Source of the DNA: Rahnella aquatilis CIP 78.65 = ATCC 33071
GTDB taxonomy: Bacteria; Pseudomonadota; Gammaproteobacteria; Enterobacterales; Enterobacteriaceae
Assembly (NCBI RefSeq): GCF_000241955.1
Contig: NC_016818.1
Location: forward strand, 2,542,001 to 2,606,000
DNA: 64,000 nucleotides
Direction: 5' to 3'
Part shown: piece after piece, positions 8,644 to 18,152 of the stretch
Position numbering within the stretch: position 1 is the first letter of the stretch
Layout of the letters: the number at the start of each line of letters is the position of its first letter
Program-made: the position numbers and the translations under genes
The notes under the pieces: generated by a model
What the model was told of the DNA's origin: nothing
The model's database searches: none
What the model saw: only the letters and a program-made list of their open reading frames with translations

Positions 8644-9372
8644 ATGTCATTGTTTAAAAAGATCATACTACCTCTTCTATTAACCACTTTTACTTCATGT
8701 TCTTTTGCCGGAATTCAGATCGGTGCAACACGCGTCATCTATGAAGAACAAAAACAGGATGCCGTTCTAAAAATATCAAATCCAGATAAAATGAGTAATT
8801 ACCTCATCCAGTCCTGGGTTGGTGCTTTTACAGAAACTGAGCCTGCAGTAAATGAAGTCCAAAAAAAACCTGCAGAGAAATTTAAAAGTCCTTTTGTTGT
8901 CACCCCACCTCTGTTTAACATTTCTGCCGGCGAAGAGAACATTATCCGTATTATTCATAACGGAAAAGCATTACCCGCAGACCATGAGTCTATTTTTTGG
9001 CTGAATATTAAATCAATACCAGAAACAGAAAAAAAAGACACCAACATGGTGATTTTTTCAGTGAAATCTTCCCTGAAACTCATTTATCGACCGGAAGCGC
9101 TGTCAGGAGAAAAAGCTACCAATGCCTATCGAAATATCACTTTCAAAAAAGATGGGAACCAATTAATTGCAGAAAACCCTACTCCGTACTATCTGACACT
9201 ATCTTCATTGAAAGCAGATGATCATGAATTAACAATTAAAGATAAGGTAATGCTTTCTCCGCATTCATCGCAACGATACGACTTAGGGAAATATTCAAAC
9301 ACAAAGACTGTCAGTTGGGAAACACTGGGTGATTTGGGGCAAATAACTGACGCCATGTCAGCCAAATTATAA
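8644..9372 (+). CDS. periplasmic fimbrial chaperone (PapD-like)
   Basis: 242 residues with a signal peptide ending near SFAG (about residue 23), followed by IQIGATRVIYEEQKQDAVLKISN, the first Ig-like strands of PapD-type chaperones. It contains PPLFNISAGEENIIRI and the interdomain region FSVKSSLKLIYRP, where the conserved Arg helps anchor the pilin C-terminus. The second Ig domain covers about 150-240. It caps pilins by donor-strand complementation and delivers them to the usher encoded next. GGAG precedes the ATG. Confidence 0.9.
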   Translation: MSLFKKIILPLLLTTFTSCSFAGIQIGATRVIYEEQKQDAVLKISNPDKMSNYLIQSWVGAFTETEPAVNEVQKKPAEKFKSPFVVTPPLFNISAGEENIIRIIHNGKALPADHESIFWLNIKSIPETEKKDTNMVIFSVKSSLKLIYRPEALSGEKATNAYRNITFKKDGNQLIAENPTPYYLTLSSLKADDHELTIKDKVMLSPHSSQRYDLGKYSNTKTVSWETLGDLGQITDAMSAKL

Positions 9373-9528
9373 TCTGCTCAAATAATTTTGATTGTAATCA
9401 TCAATTTAACGGTAGTTAACGTAAAATAAGAATATTTTATTTTATAAAACAACAATAGCTTCCAGACAGTCTTGGTGTACTTCGTTTCACTGGTATTGAA
9501 AGATAGAGTTAGGGATCAGGGATTAATA

Positions 9529-12078
9529 ATGCAAAAGTTGGCTACGCCGAAGGTTGAAACGTTTACCTTCAGATATCGGAGAAAGTTAGTTTGCCTTGCC
9601 AGCGCAGAATTACTGATGCTTTTGTATTCCCCATTAGCCCTGGGTACAGAGAAATATTTTGATGCCAGTGCGCTGGAGTTAGAAGGTCCAGATGGTATAC
9701 AGCCAGTTGATCTTTCACGTTTCACAACTCCGGGGAAGCAGTTACCGGGGATTTACCATGTTGATATATTCATCAATAATAAACACACAGGTAAACACGA
9801 CGTCAATTTTGTTGAGGACGAAGAAAAAAACTTAACACCAGAAATTTTGCTAAAAGAGTATAGAAATGCAGGATTAAAAATCAACGACATTAAAGAATTA
9901 AAAAACAAACAGGATACTGATGTCGTCACCGGTCTGGATAAAATAATCGACGGTGCCTATACAAATTTTAATTTCAAAAAACAAAGCCTGAATATCAACA
10001 TTCCGCAGGCGTTAATGAATAACAGCCCTATAGATTATATTGATCCTTCCCAATGGGATAATGGACTTTTAGCCATGTTCTCAAGTTACGATCTCAGTGG
10101 TGCGCAGAGCCTGAATAAAAAACAAGACTCGACTGAACAGGACCAATATCTGGGTTTACGTAATGGGGTCAATCTGGGTGCGTGGCGACTCAGAAATTAT
10201 ACTACCTACAGTCATAACTCTTCGGGCAATACCCAATGGGACAATATTAATACTTATCTTCAACGCGATATCTCTCAAATCAAAGGCAAGTTAACTCTGG
10301 GTGACGATTCAACTCAGGACGATGTTTTCGACAGCTTCGCTTTTAGTGGCATACGCATCGCTTCTGAGGATCGCATGCTATCAAATAGGGAAAGCGGTTT
10401 CGCCCCTGTTATCCGCGGTATAGCGAAAATGGCTAATGCACAGATCACTGTTCGTCAGGGAGGTTACATCGTATACCAGTCGTATGTACCGGCTGGCCCC
10501 TTTGAACTTACAGATTTATTCCCCAGCACGGGCGGTGGCGACCTTCAAGTCACTATAAAAGAGTCTGACGGCAGCGAGCGTATTTTCACACAAAGTTTTG
10601 GTTCTGTACCAATAATGCAACGCGAAGGTCATCTGAAATATGAATTGATGGCCGGTAAGTATAATAATGAGAGCAATACTTCAGCAGATCCCAATGTTTT
10701 ACTGGTGACGGGCCTCTATGGTTTACCTCATGATACAACTCTCTATGGCGGCATAACAAAAAGTGAAAAATATTCTTCAGGTCAGGCTGGTTATGGTATG
10801 GGGTTGGGAATATTTGGCTCAGTGTCAATAGATGCTACGCAGGCAATAACCAGGTATCAGGAAAAAGAATTGCGTGGGAAAGCCTATCGTCTTAAGTATT
10901 CAAAGTCAGTTTCAATGACGGGTACAGAGATCAATGCATCCGTATTTCATTTTCCTGATGAAAATTATTATACTTTTGAAGACTCATTAAATATTTCAGA
11001 GAGTGATCCACAAACGAGCTCTTTTTATACTGATAAAAAGCGAAACCGATATGAAGTGAGTTTGAGTCAACCGCTAAGTGAGTATGGTTCGATTTCATTA
11101 TACGCCAGCCGTGAGAATTACTGGATTAATGATCCTGAAAATTATTTTTCCCTCTCGTACAATGGGAATTACAATGGCATGAACCTGAGTCTTAGCTACA
11201 GCTACACGCACAGCGATACCGGTGAACCTGACCGGCAACTTGCTTTAAATGTGCAAATCCCACTGGAAAGCCTTTTGCCACAAACCTGGGCTAATTACTC
11301 TATGACATCTGACAGCTCACATCACATTACTCAAACCGTCGGAATAAACGGAACCCTTCTTGAAGAGAGAAATCTTAATTATGGAATAAATGGTAGCAAA
11401 GGAAGTGAAAGTGATGGTGGCAGTATTACCGCGAACTATAAAGGATCACAGGCTGAATTCAATGGTAATTATAGTGAAACACTGTCAACCCGGCGTTTAA
11501 GTTATGGAATGCGTGGCGCTATTGTAACACATCCCTATGGTGTTACACTTTCTCAATATTTATCCGATGACACATCTCTGGCTTTAGTTCGTATTCCCGA
11601 TCAGGGTGGCATTCCCATTAATAATGGAGCAGGAATTAAAACAGATTCACGTGGATATGCCGTGATTCCTAACTTACAACCTTACAGAATCAATGACATT
11701 AGCATCAATACTGAAAGACTTAATAATAAACTCGATATCACCTCAACAATTAATCATGTTACGCCTTCTGACGGAGCGATGATATTAGCTAATTTCAGTG
11801 TACGTTCAGGTGAGCGTGTTTTAATGACACTGTCTCGCCCCGCAAATAAAACTATTCCTTTTGGTGCGATGGCGACGGCGGGACAAGACACGGGCAGCAG
11901 TATCGTTGCTGATGATGGATTAGTGTATTTAATTGGTATGCCACATAAAGGGATCGTAAAAGTAACTTGGGGTGAAGAAAACAGCGAGCAATGTGAAGCG
12001 CCCTTTGAGTTGCCCGCAGAAGATGCTACAGCAGAACACAAAATATCATTAGTAGAAATCGATGCCCTTTGCATTTAG
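9529..12078 (+). CDS. outer-membrane fimbrial usher
   Basis: 849 residues from the ATG at 9529, which has AGGG at about 9 bases; a TTG further upstream (9472) would extend a long leader without a better ribosome site. The signal peptide is long and ends near LGTEKYFDASALE, the usual usher N-terminus (FDxxxL). The N-terminal domain, a large beta barrel with plug (VRQGGYIVYQSYVPAGPFELTDL and TDSRGYAVIPNLQPYRIN) and C-terminal domains with two Cys (EQCEAPF and DALCI) are all present. It exports and assembles the pilins as a pore in the outer membrane. Confidence 0.92.
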   Translation: MQKLATPKVETFTFRYRRKLVCLASAELLMLLYSPLALGTEKYFDASALELEGPDGIQPVDLSRFTTPGKQLPGIYHVDIFINNKHTGKHDVNFVEDEEKNLTPEILLKEYRNAGLKINDIKELKNKQDTDVVTGLDKIIDGAYTNFNFKKQSLNINIPQALMNNSPIDYIDPSQWDNGLLAMFSSYDLSGAQSLNKKQDSTEQDQYLGLRNGVNLGAWRLRNYTTYSHNSSGNTQWDNINTYLQRDISQIKGKLTLGDDSTQDDVFDSFAFSGIRIASEDRMLSNRESGFAPVIRGIAKMANAQITVRQGGYIVYQSYVPAGPFELTDLFPSTGGGDLQVTIKESDGSERIFTQSFGSVPIMQREGHLKYELMAGKYNNESNTSADPNVLLVTGLYGLPHDTTLYGGITKSEKYSSGQAGYGMGLGIFGSVSIDATQAITRYQEKELRGKAYRLKYSKSVSMTGTEINASVFHFPDENYYTFEDSLNISESDPQTSSFYTDKKRNRYEVSLSQPLSEYGSISLYASRENYWINDPENYFSLSYNGNYNGMNLSLSYSYTHSDTGEPDRQLALNVQIPLESLLPQTWANYSMTSDSSHHITQTVGINGTLLEERNLNYGINGSKGSESDGGSITANYKGSQAEFNGNYSETLSTRRLSYGMRGAIVTHPYGVTLSQYLSDDTSLALVRIPDQGGIPINNGAGIKTDSRGYAVIPNLQPYRINDISINTERLNNKLDITSTINHVTPSDGAMILANFSVRSGERVLMTLSRPANKTIPFGAMATAGQDTGSSIVADDGLVYLIGMPHKGIVKVTWGEENSEQCEAPFELPAEDATAEHKISLVEIDALCI

Positions 12079-12090
12079 AGGATAATAATC

Positions 12091-13068
12091 ATGTCACAGC
12101 AACAGATTAAAAACGTAATGAAGAAAATGTTTATCTTTTTACCGGTTTCAGCAGCGATATTATTTTTATTTTGTACTCCATCGCAAGTTTATGCACAATG
12201 CACTGCCCAATCTGAGACTCGCGATGTTTTTTTCACACCCGGGGATATTGTTATTTCGCATAATCTTCCAGCCGGGTATGTTCTTTATGAGCAGACACTT
12301 TCGGACCCGCACGGTAGTGGTCCCGGCCAAACGCTTAACTGTCAGGGTGAAGGGAAACTTTATGCCAGAAACATTCCGGGTACTTTATTAAAAAATAATA
12401 TCTTTTCTACTAATATCCCGGGAGTCGGATATCGGTTTTCTGTGAACGGAAATCCATTCCCCTATGGCATGGTTCTAAAATGTAACAGCGCGCAATGCAT
12501 GCACGATTTCCCTACGGATACGCAATATAAACTTGAGTTAATTAAAACAAATGATCGCAACACCACTGCCGGCACATTAATTGCCGGGCGTTATGCAGCA
12601 GTTAAAACAGATGATGGCAAAGAAATTACCGTGCTTCATATTAATGGCACAAAAATCACACCTGCTACCTGTAGTATTCAGGATGAAAATATCCAGGTTG
12701 ATCTTGGTAAATTTGATGTGAAAAATTTCACCGGGCCGGGAACAACGCTGGGTGAAAAAACCTTCAATATTGAGCTCAACTGTGATGCTCATATGCAATA
12801 CAACGTAGTTTTTGATGGGCAAGAACCCAGCATTAAACCATCAACTGGATTAGTAGCGTTAGATAATACAGCCGGAAGTGCACAGGGGATTTCGATAAGA
12901 ATTAAGTATAAAAACCAACCCATCATTTTAAAAAATAAAATTCCTTTTTTTAGCGGCCCATCAGGAAGAACATCACTGCCATTTAGCGTAGAGTATTATC
13001 AGACCAGTCAGATTGTCACTGCCGGTAAAGCTAACGCTAAAGCAACCTTTAACATCCTTTATGATTGA
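12091..13068 (+). CDS. two-domain fimbrial tip adhesin
   Basis: 325 residues, 12 bp after the usher, with GAGG before the ATG. The signal peptide ends near VYAQC. The N-terminal ~165 residues hold several cysteines and look like a receptor-binding domain of no family I recognise. The C-terminal ~150 residues are a pilin domain (ATCSIQDENIQVDLGKFDVKNF, Cys pair, and the closing TFNILYD strand). This two-domain build at the operon's end is that of FimH/MrkD-like tip proteins. The receptor is unknown. Confidence 0.8.
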   Translation: MSQQQIKNVMKKMFIFLPVSAAILFLFCTPSQVYAQCTAQSETRDVFFTPGDIVISHNLPAGYVLYEQTLSDPHGSGPGQTLNCQGEGKLYARNIPGTLLKNNIFSTNIPGVGYRFSVNGNPFPYGMVLKCNSAQCMHDFPTDTQYKLELIKTNDRNTTAGTLIAGRYAAVKTDDGKEITVLHINGTKITPATCSIQDENIQVDLGKFDVKNFTGPGTTLGEKTFNIELNCDAHMQYNVVFDGQEPSIKPSTGLVALDNTAGSAQGISIRIKYKNQPIILKNKIPFFSGPSGRTSLPFSVEYYQTSQIVTAGKANAKATFNILYD

Positions 13069-13092
13069 CCTCATACAGAAATAGTGATTATT

Positions 13093-13115
13093 AAGGGCCC
13101 ATACCCTGGGCTCTT
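13093..13115. terminator. hairpin between convergent fimbrial and regulator genes
   Basis: AAGGGCCCA (13093-13101) / TGGGCTCTT (13107-13115), 9-bp stem with one G-U pair, in the 56-bp gap between the adhesin and the convergent regulator. There is no long T tract on either side. Confidence 0.5.
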
Positions 13116-13124
13116 GATGATTAA

Positions 13125-13763
13125 CTAATATCTTTCAGGTAATTTAACTATCTTCACCAACTTACCTCTGTTTATTTCTATGTATCCCCCTTTTCGCAAA
13201 TCAGAAAGAATTTTCATAATGACGCTCCTCCCCAGATGGCATCGCTCAGAAATATATTTCTCCACACTCACATTTTTAAGCATTTTTTCTGGCTCCTGAC
13301 TCATTTCAAGAAGTAAGGTCTTTATCAAGATATAACTGTTTTTATTTAATAAATGGCATTGCCTGTTTGTCATAAACCCTAACTGATAGGATAGAATATA
13401 AACAACCGAACGCCAGCAATGATTGGAATCAATAACTTCAAATGCCTTCTGACTATCAATTCTAAAAATAACGCCATTTGATATGTGTTCGATAGAAAAA
13501 CCTTTTATCCATCCTGGGTACATACACTGACCAATACCCAACATTGCCGGTGGCGAGATAGTTTTGGTATTAAATCCTGTGATTACGTCTCTGATGAGAA
13601 AGCACCCAGATTTGATCAGGTATATAAAACAATTCTCATGACTTTCAGTAAATAGAATATGGCCAGAGTCACAAATATCAATTTTTTCAGAGTAAGGAAT
13701 CAGTAACGCAAAGAGTACTTCAAGATGTTCGTCGAGAACTTCCCTTCCTGGGCGACATTCCAT
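13125..13763 (-). CDS. Crp/Fnr-fold transcriptional regulator (IprA-like winged helix)
   Basis: 212 residues. The first ~140 resemble a cyclic-nucleotide-binding-like sensory barrel (SGHILFTESHENCFIYLIKSGCFLIRD). The last ~60 form a winged helix-turn-helix (YISERCHLGRSVIMKILSDLRKGGYIEINRGKLVKI). Residues needed for cAMP binding are not evident. The ATG at 13763 follows GGAAAATATA; a TTG at 13775 is a weaker option. It faces the fimbrial operon and shares its AT-rich composition, so control of these fimbriae is a fair inference. Related proteins in enterobacteria are small regulators often beside fimbrial genes. The ligand is unknown. Confidence 0.75.
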   Translation of the reverse strand: MECRPGREVLDEHLEVLFALLIPYSEKIDICDSGHILFTESHENCFIYLIKSGCFLIRDVITGFNTKTISPPAMLGIGQCMYPGWIKGFSIEHISNGVIFRIDSQKAFEVIDSNHCWRSVVYILSYQLGFMTNRQCHLLNKNSYILIKTLLLEMSQEPEKMLKNVSVEKYISERCHLGRSVIMKILSDLRKGGYIEINRGKLVKIVKLPERY

Positions 13764-14137
13764 TATATTTTCCAATATCTTAAAAAGTTTTATTTGCTTA
13801 ATGAATGAGATTTGTAAAACGCATTGACAACTCGTCCATTCCCCCTAATTTTTAGTAATATTATGCAATAAAAAAAAAGACCAATCCATGAATTTATAAC
13901 ATGCATGAAATAATGCCTGTTACCGCCGGATGATTAAAAACACTTTACAATTCAGTATAAAGTTTCCTGGACATGGCGCTATGCACTCAGGAAGTTAGAT
14001 ACTGGCAAAACGCTCAGGCAAAAATGCTCTGTGTAAAAGCGACCATCCGGCAACGCTTTCATTTTTCCTGGTGCCCCGTTACAGGATATAATGGCGACAT
14101 ACTTTAAAATTTTCTCTTCTAAACGGGTAACATCTCA
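13764..14137. other. non-coding gap between fimbrial regulator and yajD
   Basis: 374 bp between divergent genes, AT-rich on the left with an A-run at about 13869-13879. It marks the right edge of the AT-rich fimbrial block. I see no RNA gene, repeat or clear promoter in it. Confidence 0.4.
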
Positions 14138-14485
14138 ATGGCACTGATCCCCAAAAACTACCAGCGGCTGGAAAGCGGCTATCGTGAGAAAGCACTCAAA
14201 ATCTATCCGTGGGTATGCGGGCGCTGTTCGCGGGAGTTTGTGTATTCAAACCTGCGCGAACTGACGGTTCACCATATCGATCACGACCACACTAATAACC
14301 CGGAAGATGGCAGCAACTGGGAATTGTTGTGTCTGTATTGTCATGATCATGAGCACTCGAAGTACACCGAAGCCGACCAGTACGGTACTCGCGTAGTGGC
14401 AGGTGAAGATGCGCAAAAAGATGTCGGTGCTGCCACCTACAACCCTTTTGCCGATTTACAGGCGATGCTGAATAAAAAGAAATAG
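14138..14485 (+). CDS. yajD: YajD family HNH nuclease
   Basis: 115 residues, the same length as E. coli YajD. Zinc-coordinating pairs CGRC (about residues 27-30) and CLYCHDHEH (about 66-74) frame the HNH core LTVHHIDHDHTNNPEDGSNW. The fold predicts metal-dependent DNA nicking, but the cellular role of YajD is not established. It is a single gene with its own terminator, located just outside the AT-rich block and of ordinary composition. Confidence 0.9.
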   Translation: MALIPKNYQRLESGYREKALKIYPWVCGRCSREFVYSNLRELTVHHIDHDHTNNPEDGSNWELLCLYCHDHEHSKYTEADQYGTRVVAGEDAQKDVGAATYNPFADLQAMLNKKK

Positions 14486-14531
14486 GATCGATTCCGCTCC
14501 TCAGGCAAAATTTAAAACCTCTTCTTTAACC

Positions 14532-14560
14532 AAAATCCACGCCATGCCGTGGATTTTTTT
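14532..14560 (+). terminator. rho-independent terminator of yajD
   Basis: AAAATCCACG (14532-14541) / CGTGGATTTT (14548-14557), 6-base loop, seven Ts (14554-14560). Confidence 0.82.
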
Positions 14561-14648
14561 ATGCTCCGCCAGGTGGTTCCCGCCAAATAAGTGAGTCCCC
14601 TAAGATTTTCCTTGCATCCCGGATCGTCATAAGCATAATCGCAAATCC

Positions 14649-14667
14649 AAATAATAATGATTCTCAG
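14649..14667 (+). promoter_or_regulatory. probable Fur box
   Basis: AAATAATAATGATTCTCAG resembles the Fur consensus (GATAATGATAATCATTATC), with AATAATGATTCTC the best-matching part. It lies 25 bp before a TonB-dependent siderophore receptor, which makes iron repression very likely. Confidence 0.6.
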
Positions 14668-14691
14668 TCCTTTTTACACCAGGGTTACATT

Positions 14692-16899
14692 ATGCGCGAT
14701 TCAGTTACATTTACAGGGTTTAAACCGAGCCTGCTGGCACTCTTTGTCAGCGTCAGCTGCACGTCTGCGATGGCGGCCACCTCCCCTGCTCCGGCGACCG
14801 GTTCAACGGCTGCGGCGGGCGATACCATGACTATCGTCAGTACGCCGGATAATGAATTCAAACCGGGCGGCAATGAGCTGGTGCCGGCCTATCTGGACGG
14901 CCAGGTGGCACATGGTGGCCGTCTCGGCATGCTTGGCGAACAGAAGGCCATGGATGTGCCGTTTAACGTCATCGGCTTCACGTCAAAACTGATTCAGGAT
15001 CAGCAGGCGCGGACCATTGCTGACGTCGTGCGCAATGATGCCACCGTCCAGAACGTGCAGGGATACGGCAACTTCGCCGAAACCTACCGCATTCGTGGCT
15101 TCCAGCTCGATGGTGACGACATGACGTATGGCGGATTGCCCGGCGTAGTGCCCCGTCAGGTGATCGATACGTCATTAATCGACCGGGTAGAAATCTTTAA
15201 GGGTGCGAACGGATTACTGAACGGTGCGGCGACAAGCGGCGTTGGTGGCATGATTAACCTTGAGCCAAAACATGCCGATGACCTGCCTCTGACCCGCGTG
15301 GGTGTGGATTATACCTCCTCCTCGCAGGTCGGCGGCACGCTGGATCTGGGCCGTCGTTTTGGTGATGACAACCAGTTCGGTGTCCGTCTCAATGCCGTTA
15401 ACCGCGAAGGTGAAACCGGTATTGATGGTGAGAAAAAACGCACCACCGCAGCCTCGCTGGGCCTCGATTATCGCGGTGATCGTCTTCGTACCTCAGTGGA
15501 TATGGGCTACCAGAAGAAAACCTTCCACGACGCCCGTCTTGGCGTGAATATCACGGGTGTGGATTTCATCCCGAAAGTGCCGTCCAACAGTCACAATTAC
15601 AGTCAGGACTGGATATACAGCAACATTGAGTCCGAATTTGGTATGGCCAAAGCGGAATATGATGTGACTGATGACTGGACAGTGTATGGCGGCGTGGGCG
15701 CACAGCATTCGCATGAAACCGGCGACTATGCCTCCCCTGCGCTGAAAGATGCTGACGGAACGGCAACAATAGGCCGTCTGGATACCAACCGCATCATCAA
15801 TAATTTCAGCGGAATGGCCGGCATTCGCGGCAATTTCGATACCGCATTTATTACCCACAAGGTCAATTTCGGTTATTCCGCCCTGACTTCACGCAATAAT
15901 ACGGCGTGGCGTATGGCCTACGGTGCCAATGCCGAAAACACCAATATTTATCACACCACGAATGTCCCGAACCCGACACCTAATCTGTCTGGCGGTAATT
16001 ATGACGACCCGCTGACCACCGGGCGTAACCGGACTCAGGGCTATCTGTTAACTGACACGCTGGGCATTCTGGATGACACCCTGTTGTTCACCGTCGGTGC
16101 CCGTCATCAGAAAGTGATCGTGCGTAACTACAGCAATGCGACCGGCGCTGAAGACGTGTCATCACGTTACAGCGACAGCCGCTGGATGCCGACTTACGGG
16201 GTTGTGTACAAACCGTGGCAGGTGATTTCCCTGTACGCCAACCACACCGAATCTTTACAGCCGGGTGATGTGGCACCGAAAAACGCGAAAAACTACGGTA
16301 CAACCACCGGCATTGCCCATTCAAAACAAAACGAAGTGGGTGTAAAAGCGGACTTCGGGCGTATTGGCGGTTCACTTGCATTATTTGAAATCAAAAAACC
16401 TTCAGGCATCCTCAACAGTCAGGATTTCTACGGCATGGACGGTGAACAACGTAACCGGGGCATGGAACTAAACGTCTTTGGTGAGCCGGTACTGGGCCTG
16501 CGCCTGAACGGCAGTGCCACCTGGATTGATCCGGAAATGACCAAAACAGAAGACAATACTTACAACGGTAAAGATGCGATTGGTGTGCCGCGTTACAACC
16601 TGGTTCTGGGGGTGGAATATGACATTAAACCGGTTGACGGCCTGACAGCCACCGCGCTGGTGAATCATTCCGGCTCGCAGTGGGCAGACTCGGCTAATAC
16701 GAAGAAAATTGACGCTTATACCGTTCTGGATCTTGGCGTGCGTTACCGCACCAAAATCAACCAGAATGATATGGTCTGGCGTGCCGGTGTTGATAACGTG
16801 ACCAACGAAAAATACTGGTCAAATATCGACAGCACCGGAACCTATATCTATCAGGGAGAACCGCGTTCGCTCAAAGTCTCAATGACGTACGACTTCTGA
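14692..16899 (+). CDS. TonB-dependent siderophore receptor (FcuA/FhuE-like)
   Basis: 735 residues with a signal peptide ending near AMAA (about residue 29) and a TonB box DTMTIVST at about 44-51. The plug domain (about 70-225) contains PFNVIGFTSKLIQDQQARTI, YRIRGF and VEIFKGANGLLNG; the beta barrel ends with a terminal Phe (MTYDF). The plug sequence is like that of hydroxamate (ferrichrome- or coprogen-type) receptors such as FcuA, but the exact ligand cannot be read. It imports ferric siderophore across the outer membrane with TonB-ExbBD energy. It is a lone gene, behind a probable Fur box and before a strong terminator. Confidence 0.9.
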   Translation: MRDSVTFTGFKPSLLALFVSVSCTSAMAATSPAPATGSTAAAGDTMTIVSTPDNEFKPGGNELVPAYLDGQVAHGGRLGMLGEQKAMDVPFNVIGFTSKLIQDQQARTIADVVRNDATVQNVQGYGNFAETYRIRGFQLDGDDMTYGGLPGVVPRQVIDTSLIDRVEIFKGANGLLNGAATSGVGGMINLEPKHADDLPLTRVGVDYTSSSQVGGTLDLGRRFGDDNQFGVRLNAVNREGETGIDGEKKRTTAASLGLDYRGDRLRTSVDMGYQKKTFHDARLGVNITGVDFIPKVPSNSHNYSQDWIYSNIESEFGMAKAEYDVTDDWTVYGGVGAQHSHETGDYASPALKDADGTATIGRLDTNRIINNFSGMAGIRGNFDTAFITHKVNFGYSALTSRNNTAWRMAYGANAENTNIYHTTNVPNPTPNLSGGNYDDPLTTGRNRTQGYLLTDTLGILDDTLLFTVGARHQKVIVRNYSNATGAEDVSSRYSDSRWMPTYGVVYKPWQVISLYANHTESLQPGDVAPKNAKNYGTTTGIAHSKQNEVGVKADFGRIGGSLALFEIKKPSGILNSQDFYGMDGEQRNRGMELNVFGEPVLGLRLNGSATWIDPEMTKTEDNTYNGKDAIGVPRYNLVLGVEYDIKPVDGLTATALVNHSGSQWADSANTKKIDAYTVLDLGVRYRTKINQNDMVWRAGVDNVTNEKYWSNIDSTGTYIYQGEPRSLKVSMTYDF

Positions 16900-16922
16900 T
16901 CCTGATGTGAAAAACCCGATGT

Positions 16923-16956
16923 AAAAAAGGGGATGCATTCAGCATCCCCTTTTTTT
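16923..16956. terminator. bidirectional terminator
   Basis: AAAAAAGGGGATGC (16923-16936) / GCATCCCC followed by seven Ts (16942-16956). A on one side and T on the other allow it to serve both the receptor gene and the convergent sensor kinase. Confidence 0.88.
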
Positions 16957-16970
16957 GCAGTGCGGATTTT

Positions 16971-18152
16971 TTATTGGCTGTTTTCCGGCGGCGGTAAAAT
17001 GACCGTGATCTTCAGCCCGCCCTGTGTTTTCTTCGCTGCACTGATCTGCCCGCCATGAGCTTCACAAATCGCACGGGCGATGGATAAACCTAATCCGCTG
17101 CCCCCGGAATGCCGTGCACGGGAAGATTCTGCCCGGCTGAAGCGTTCAAACATAACAGGCAGAAAACTGTCATCCACACCCGGCCCCTTATCCTGAAACG
17201 TTATCTCATAACCGCCATTGCGGGGAGCGATCGCGATGTCCAGACGCTGTCCTTCCAGGGCATAACGCAGTGCATTTTCCATCAGAATGGTAAATACCTG
17301 CCCGAGCCGGAACGGATCACCGACATAACGGCACGGGGCACCCGGCGTCAGGGCGATATCAAAACCGGCTTTCGCCGACTGAGGTTTCAGCCATGTAATC
17401 CGCTCGCGCAGCAGGTCTGCCAGATCCAGCTCTGTCTTACTGAGGTTCAGCTGACCGGCATCCGCCAGCGACAGCAGATGCAGTTCGTCGATCAGACGGT
17501 TCAGATGCAAAAGTTGTGTCATTACCATCTGCAACTGCTGCGGCTCCGGGCGGAACACACCGTCCAGCATGCCCTGTAAACGCCCGACCGCCGCCGTGAG
17601 CGGTGAGCGCAGTTCATGCGCCATCGCCACATGGGAGGCCCGCAGTTCCCGCTCATAGCGTGAAAGTTGCAGCATCATGGCGTTAAAATCATCGGTGAAC
17701 TGTATCAGCTCCGCCGGGGCATTTTTCACCGGTTCTGCCCGCGTATTGAAATCCCCCTGCGTGACCGCACGCGCCACCTGCGCCAGACGGCTGAATTGCG
17801 ACGAAAGCGGACGCGCGGCTTTTAATCCCAAAATAGCGATAAACGGCGTTACCACTAATACCATGATGCCAACCAGGAGCCAGTCGGCCGAAGCGATGGA
17901 AGGATCGGAGTACCGCGGCCCCCAGCCCTGATCGACAATCTCATGAAAGCGTGTGAGGTTAAGATCCGGATTATCCCGCAGCAGGTTAAATTCTGCCCTG
18001 AGCGCAGGAGACATATGATGCAATACCCAGAGATTCTGAATGGCAAAACGCAGCCACATGCACACTGCGATCACGACCACACTGCCGATGGCCAGCGTCA
18101 GGATCCGCACACAAATCCAGCGCCACAGGGACTGATAATGTGAGTGATTCAT
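16971..18152 (-). CDS. two-component sensor histidine kinase (AdeS/BaeS-like)
   Basis: 393 residues with two membrane helices (about 15-35 and 90-112) flanking a short periplasmic sensor of ~55 residues. A HAMP linker (about 110-165) leads to the HisKA box MAHELRSPLTAAVGRLQG with the phospho-accepting His near 176. The HATPase domain has the N box (MENALRYAL), G1 (DKGPGV) and G2 (GGSGLGLSIA). It overlaps the response regulator gene by 4 bp (ATGA). Closest in style to AdeS and BaeS, which sense envelope stress or drugs. No efflux pump genes are adjacent; the upstream neighbour is a cyclic glucan synthase. Confidence 0.85.
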   Translation of the reverse strand: MNHSHYQSLWRWICVRILTLAIGSVVVIAVCMWLRFAIQNLWVLHHMSPALRAEFNLLRDNPDLNLTRFHEIVDQGWGPRYSDPSIASADWLLVGIMVLVVTPFIAILGLKAARPLSSQFSRLAQVARAVTQGDFNTRAEPVKNAPAELIQFTDDFNAMMLQLSRYERELRASHVAMAHELRSPLTAAVGRLQGMLDGVFRPEPQQLQMVMTQLLHLNRLIDELHLLSLADAGQLNLSKTELDLADLLRERITWLKPQSAKAGFDIALTPGAPCRYVGDPFRLGQVFTILMENALRYALEGQRLDIAIAPRNGGYEITFQDKGPGVDDSFLPVMFERFSRAESSRARHSGGSGLGLSIARAICEAHGGQISAAKKTQGGLKITVILPPPENSQ

